DNA from: Pseudoalteromonas ruthenica
GTDB taxonomy: Bacteria > Pseudomonadota > Gammaproteobacteria > Enterobacterales > Alteromonadaceae
Reading direction: 5' to 3'
Length of the DNA: 64,000 bases
NCBI RefSeq assembly: GCF_008808095.1
Contig: NZ_CP023396.1
Location: 1,550,001-1,614,000, forward strand
In this document: positions 63,023 to 64,000 of the stretch, one piece after another
How positions within the stretch are numbered: the stretch's first letter is position 1
How the letters are laid out: every line of letters begins with the position of its first letter
Translations under genes and position numbers: made by a program
The notes under the pieces: model-generated
Database searches by the model: none
What the model was told of the DNA's origin: nothing
What the model saw: the letters and a program-made list of their open reading frames with translations, nothing else

Positions 63023-64000
63023 TTATATAGACCGCGTAGCGATGCTGGGTTCGATATTGGCGGCCCGCTGAGCCGGCGCCCAGGCGGCAATCAAACTCAT
63101 TATGAGCATAAAAGTGGCACTCGCCAAGACAAAAGTCCACGATAGACTGGGCAAAGAAAAGACCGTCATAAGCTGCTGCCCTAATAACATGGCCAGACCC
63201 GCTCCAAGAACAATACCGACACTGGCAACCAATGCATTCTCGACCAAGAAGTAACGAACAATGGCCGAGCGTCTTGCACCTAAGGCGCGACGCGTACCGA
63301 TTTGTTTAGTGCGTTTGGAGATATTAAACAGCGTCAAGCCAAAAATACCTAGCGCAGTAACCAGTACTAAGACCACAATTAACACGATCAGCATACGCAT
63401 GACCAGCCTATCACGCGCCATATAAGCGGCTTTGCTTTCATCTAATCCCTCAATACGATAGATCACGCGCTGAGATTCGTTGTTAAGTAACAGCTCTTCG
63501 ATTTGTGCCATTACCTGTGCTCGTTTATGGGCCTCGGTGCGAACAATGAACTCGGCTCGCGAGTCGGCATAATTAAACGGAAAGAAGATCACATTGGCCG
63601 GGCGACTATCATCAAGCCACGGGCCTTTAATGGTATCGATAACCCCGATTATTTTCAGTGCGCCTTGCCCTTGATAAACGGTTTTCCCAAGCGCTGACTC
63701 ATCGGGAAACATCTCCTCGGCCAAATCTTTGGTGACAATGGCTGTGGTTGGCAAATTGTCGCGATTATCACTGTGCACGACTTCATCAGCACGGAAGTTA
63801 CGCCCAGCAATTAATGTGGCACCTAGGGTATTGAGGGCGCTGTCGCTGGTAAGCTGATACGCTGCACGCACACCACGGCCCATCTCTGGCGGTGGCGAAG
63901 TGTGCATACTGCTCGAGTCACCACTGCCGGACAGTGGCACCCAGTTAGTCATCGCCACATCAACCACACCATCGAGAGAGCGGATCGCCTGTTCATCCAA
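63023..64000 (-). CDS. MacB/FtsX-type ABC transporter permease, C-terminal part (cut by the window edge)
   Basis: The last 325 residues are visible; the 5' end is outside the window. A periplasmic MacB_PCD-like domain (first about 200 residues: LSGSGDSSSMHTSPPP, LGATLIAGRNF, IVTKDLAEEMFPDESALGKT, IIGVIDTIKGPW) is followed by an FtsX domain. That domain has three membrane segments and the cytoplasmic motif KRTKQIGTRRALGARRSAIV between the first two. This is the permease of tripartite or lipoprotein-type transporters (macrolide/peptide efflux or LolCE-like); the substrate is unknown. The response regulator starts 49 bases after its stop, so the permease, regulator, kinase and sirtuin genes probably form one transcript. 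Confidence 0.9.
   Translation of the reverse strand: MDEQAIRSLDGVVDVAMTNWVPLSGSGDSSSMHTSPPPEMGRGVRAAYQLTSDSALNTLGATLIAGRNFRADEVVHSDNRDNLPTTAIVTKDLAEEMFPDESALGKTVYQGQGALKIIGVIDTIKGPWLDDSRPANVIFFPFNYADSRAEFIVRTEAHKRAQVMAQIEELLLNNESQRVIYRIEGLDESKAAYMARDRLVMRMLIVLIVVLVLVTALGIFGLTLFNISKRTKQIGTRRALGARRSAIVRYFLVENALVASVGIVLGAGLAMLLGQQLMTVFSLPSLSWTFVLASATFMLIMSLIAAWAPAQRAANIEPSIATRSI

Overview
The window looks like chromosomal core sequence from a marine gammaproteobacterium of the Alteromonadales (Pseudoalteromonas/Idiomarina-like). The grounds are gene order and content: phhAB, methionine gamma-lyase, the pspABC-ycjXF / pspF-sapABCDF block, tig-clpP-clpX-lon-hupB-ppiD, the asd-fimV-truA-accD-folC-dedD-cvpA-purF series, MotY (sodium-type flagellar motor), a one-piece tmRNA with tag ANDDNYALAA, and mid-range GC. 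Genus is not decided by the sequence alone. No prophage, insertion sequence, integrase or CRISPR array was seen.

Layout. 0-3 kb: 5' part of apt, the phhA-phhB operon (phenylalanine to tyrosine) and a methionine gamma-lyase. 3-13.6 kb: envelope-stress block, with ycjX-ycjF and pspA, pspB, pspC on the minus strand, and pspF running directly into sapABCDF on the plus strand. A sigma-54 promoter and PspF-type enhancer sites lie between pspA and pspF. 13.6-22.4 kb: proteostasis block (a 59-aa membrane protein, ppiD, hupB, lon with a sigma-32-type promoter, clpX, clpP, tig). 22.4-24 kb: a tRNA operon Pro-Arg-His-Pro-Pro with a strong promoter, followed downstream by five clear and one decayed 82-bp tandem repeats made from the 3' part of tRNA-Pro. 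24-31.5 kb: folD, an EamA transporter, cysS, ppiB, lpxH, a periplasmic binding protein, miaE and a YohC/Yip1 membrane protein. 31.5-46 kb: purF, cvpA, dedD, folC, accD, truA, a giant FimV with two acidic repeat families, asd, pdxB, and fabB with a FabR-type operator. 46-52.5 kb: mnmC, a small periplasmic protein, motY, rnt, a frameshifted DUF342/FapA-like gene, and ssrA. 52.5-64 kb: less conserved content, with two orphan secreted proteins after ssrA, a receiver protein and a PDC-sensor membrane protein, a helical lipoprotein, two related small beta-barrels, a Big_2 lipoprotein, then a minus-strand operon of a MacB-like permease (cut by the window edge), an NtrC-type regulator, its histidine kinase and a zinc-less sirtuin.

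How it fits together. Envelope stress (Psp, YcjXF, Sap) and protein quality control (Tig, ClpXP, Lon, PpiD) sit next to each other. The purF-fimV series is the usual gammaproteobacterial housekeeping order. The item that best deserves a second look is the tRNA-Pro-derived tandem array at 22892-23388, which would be transcribed as the 3' tail of the tRNA operon. Next come the G7-tract frameshift in the FapA-like gene, the fimV repeats and the cysteine-less sirtuin tied to a sigma-54 two-component system.
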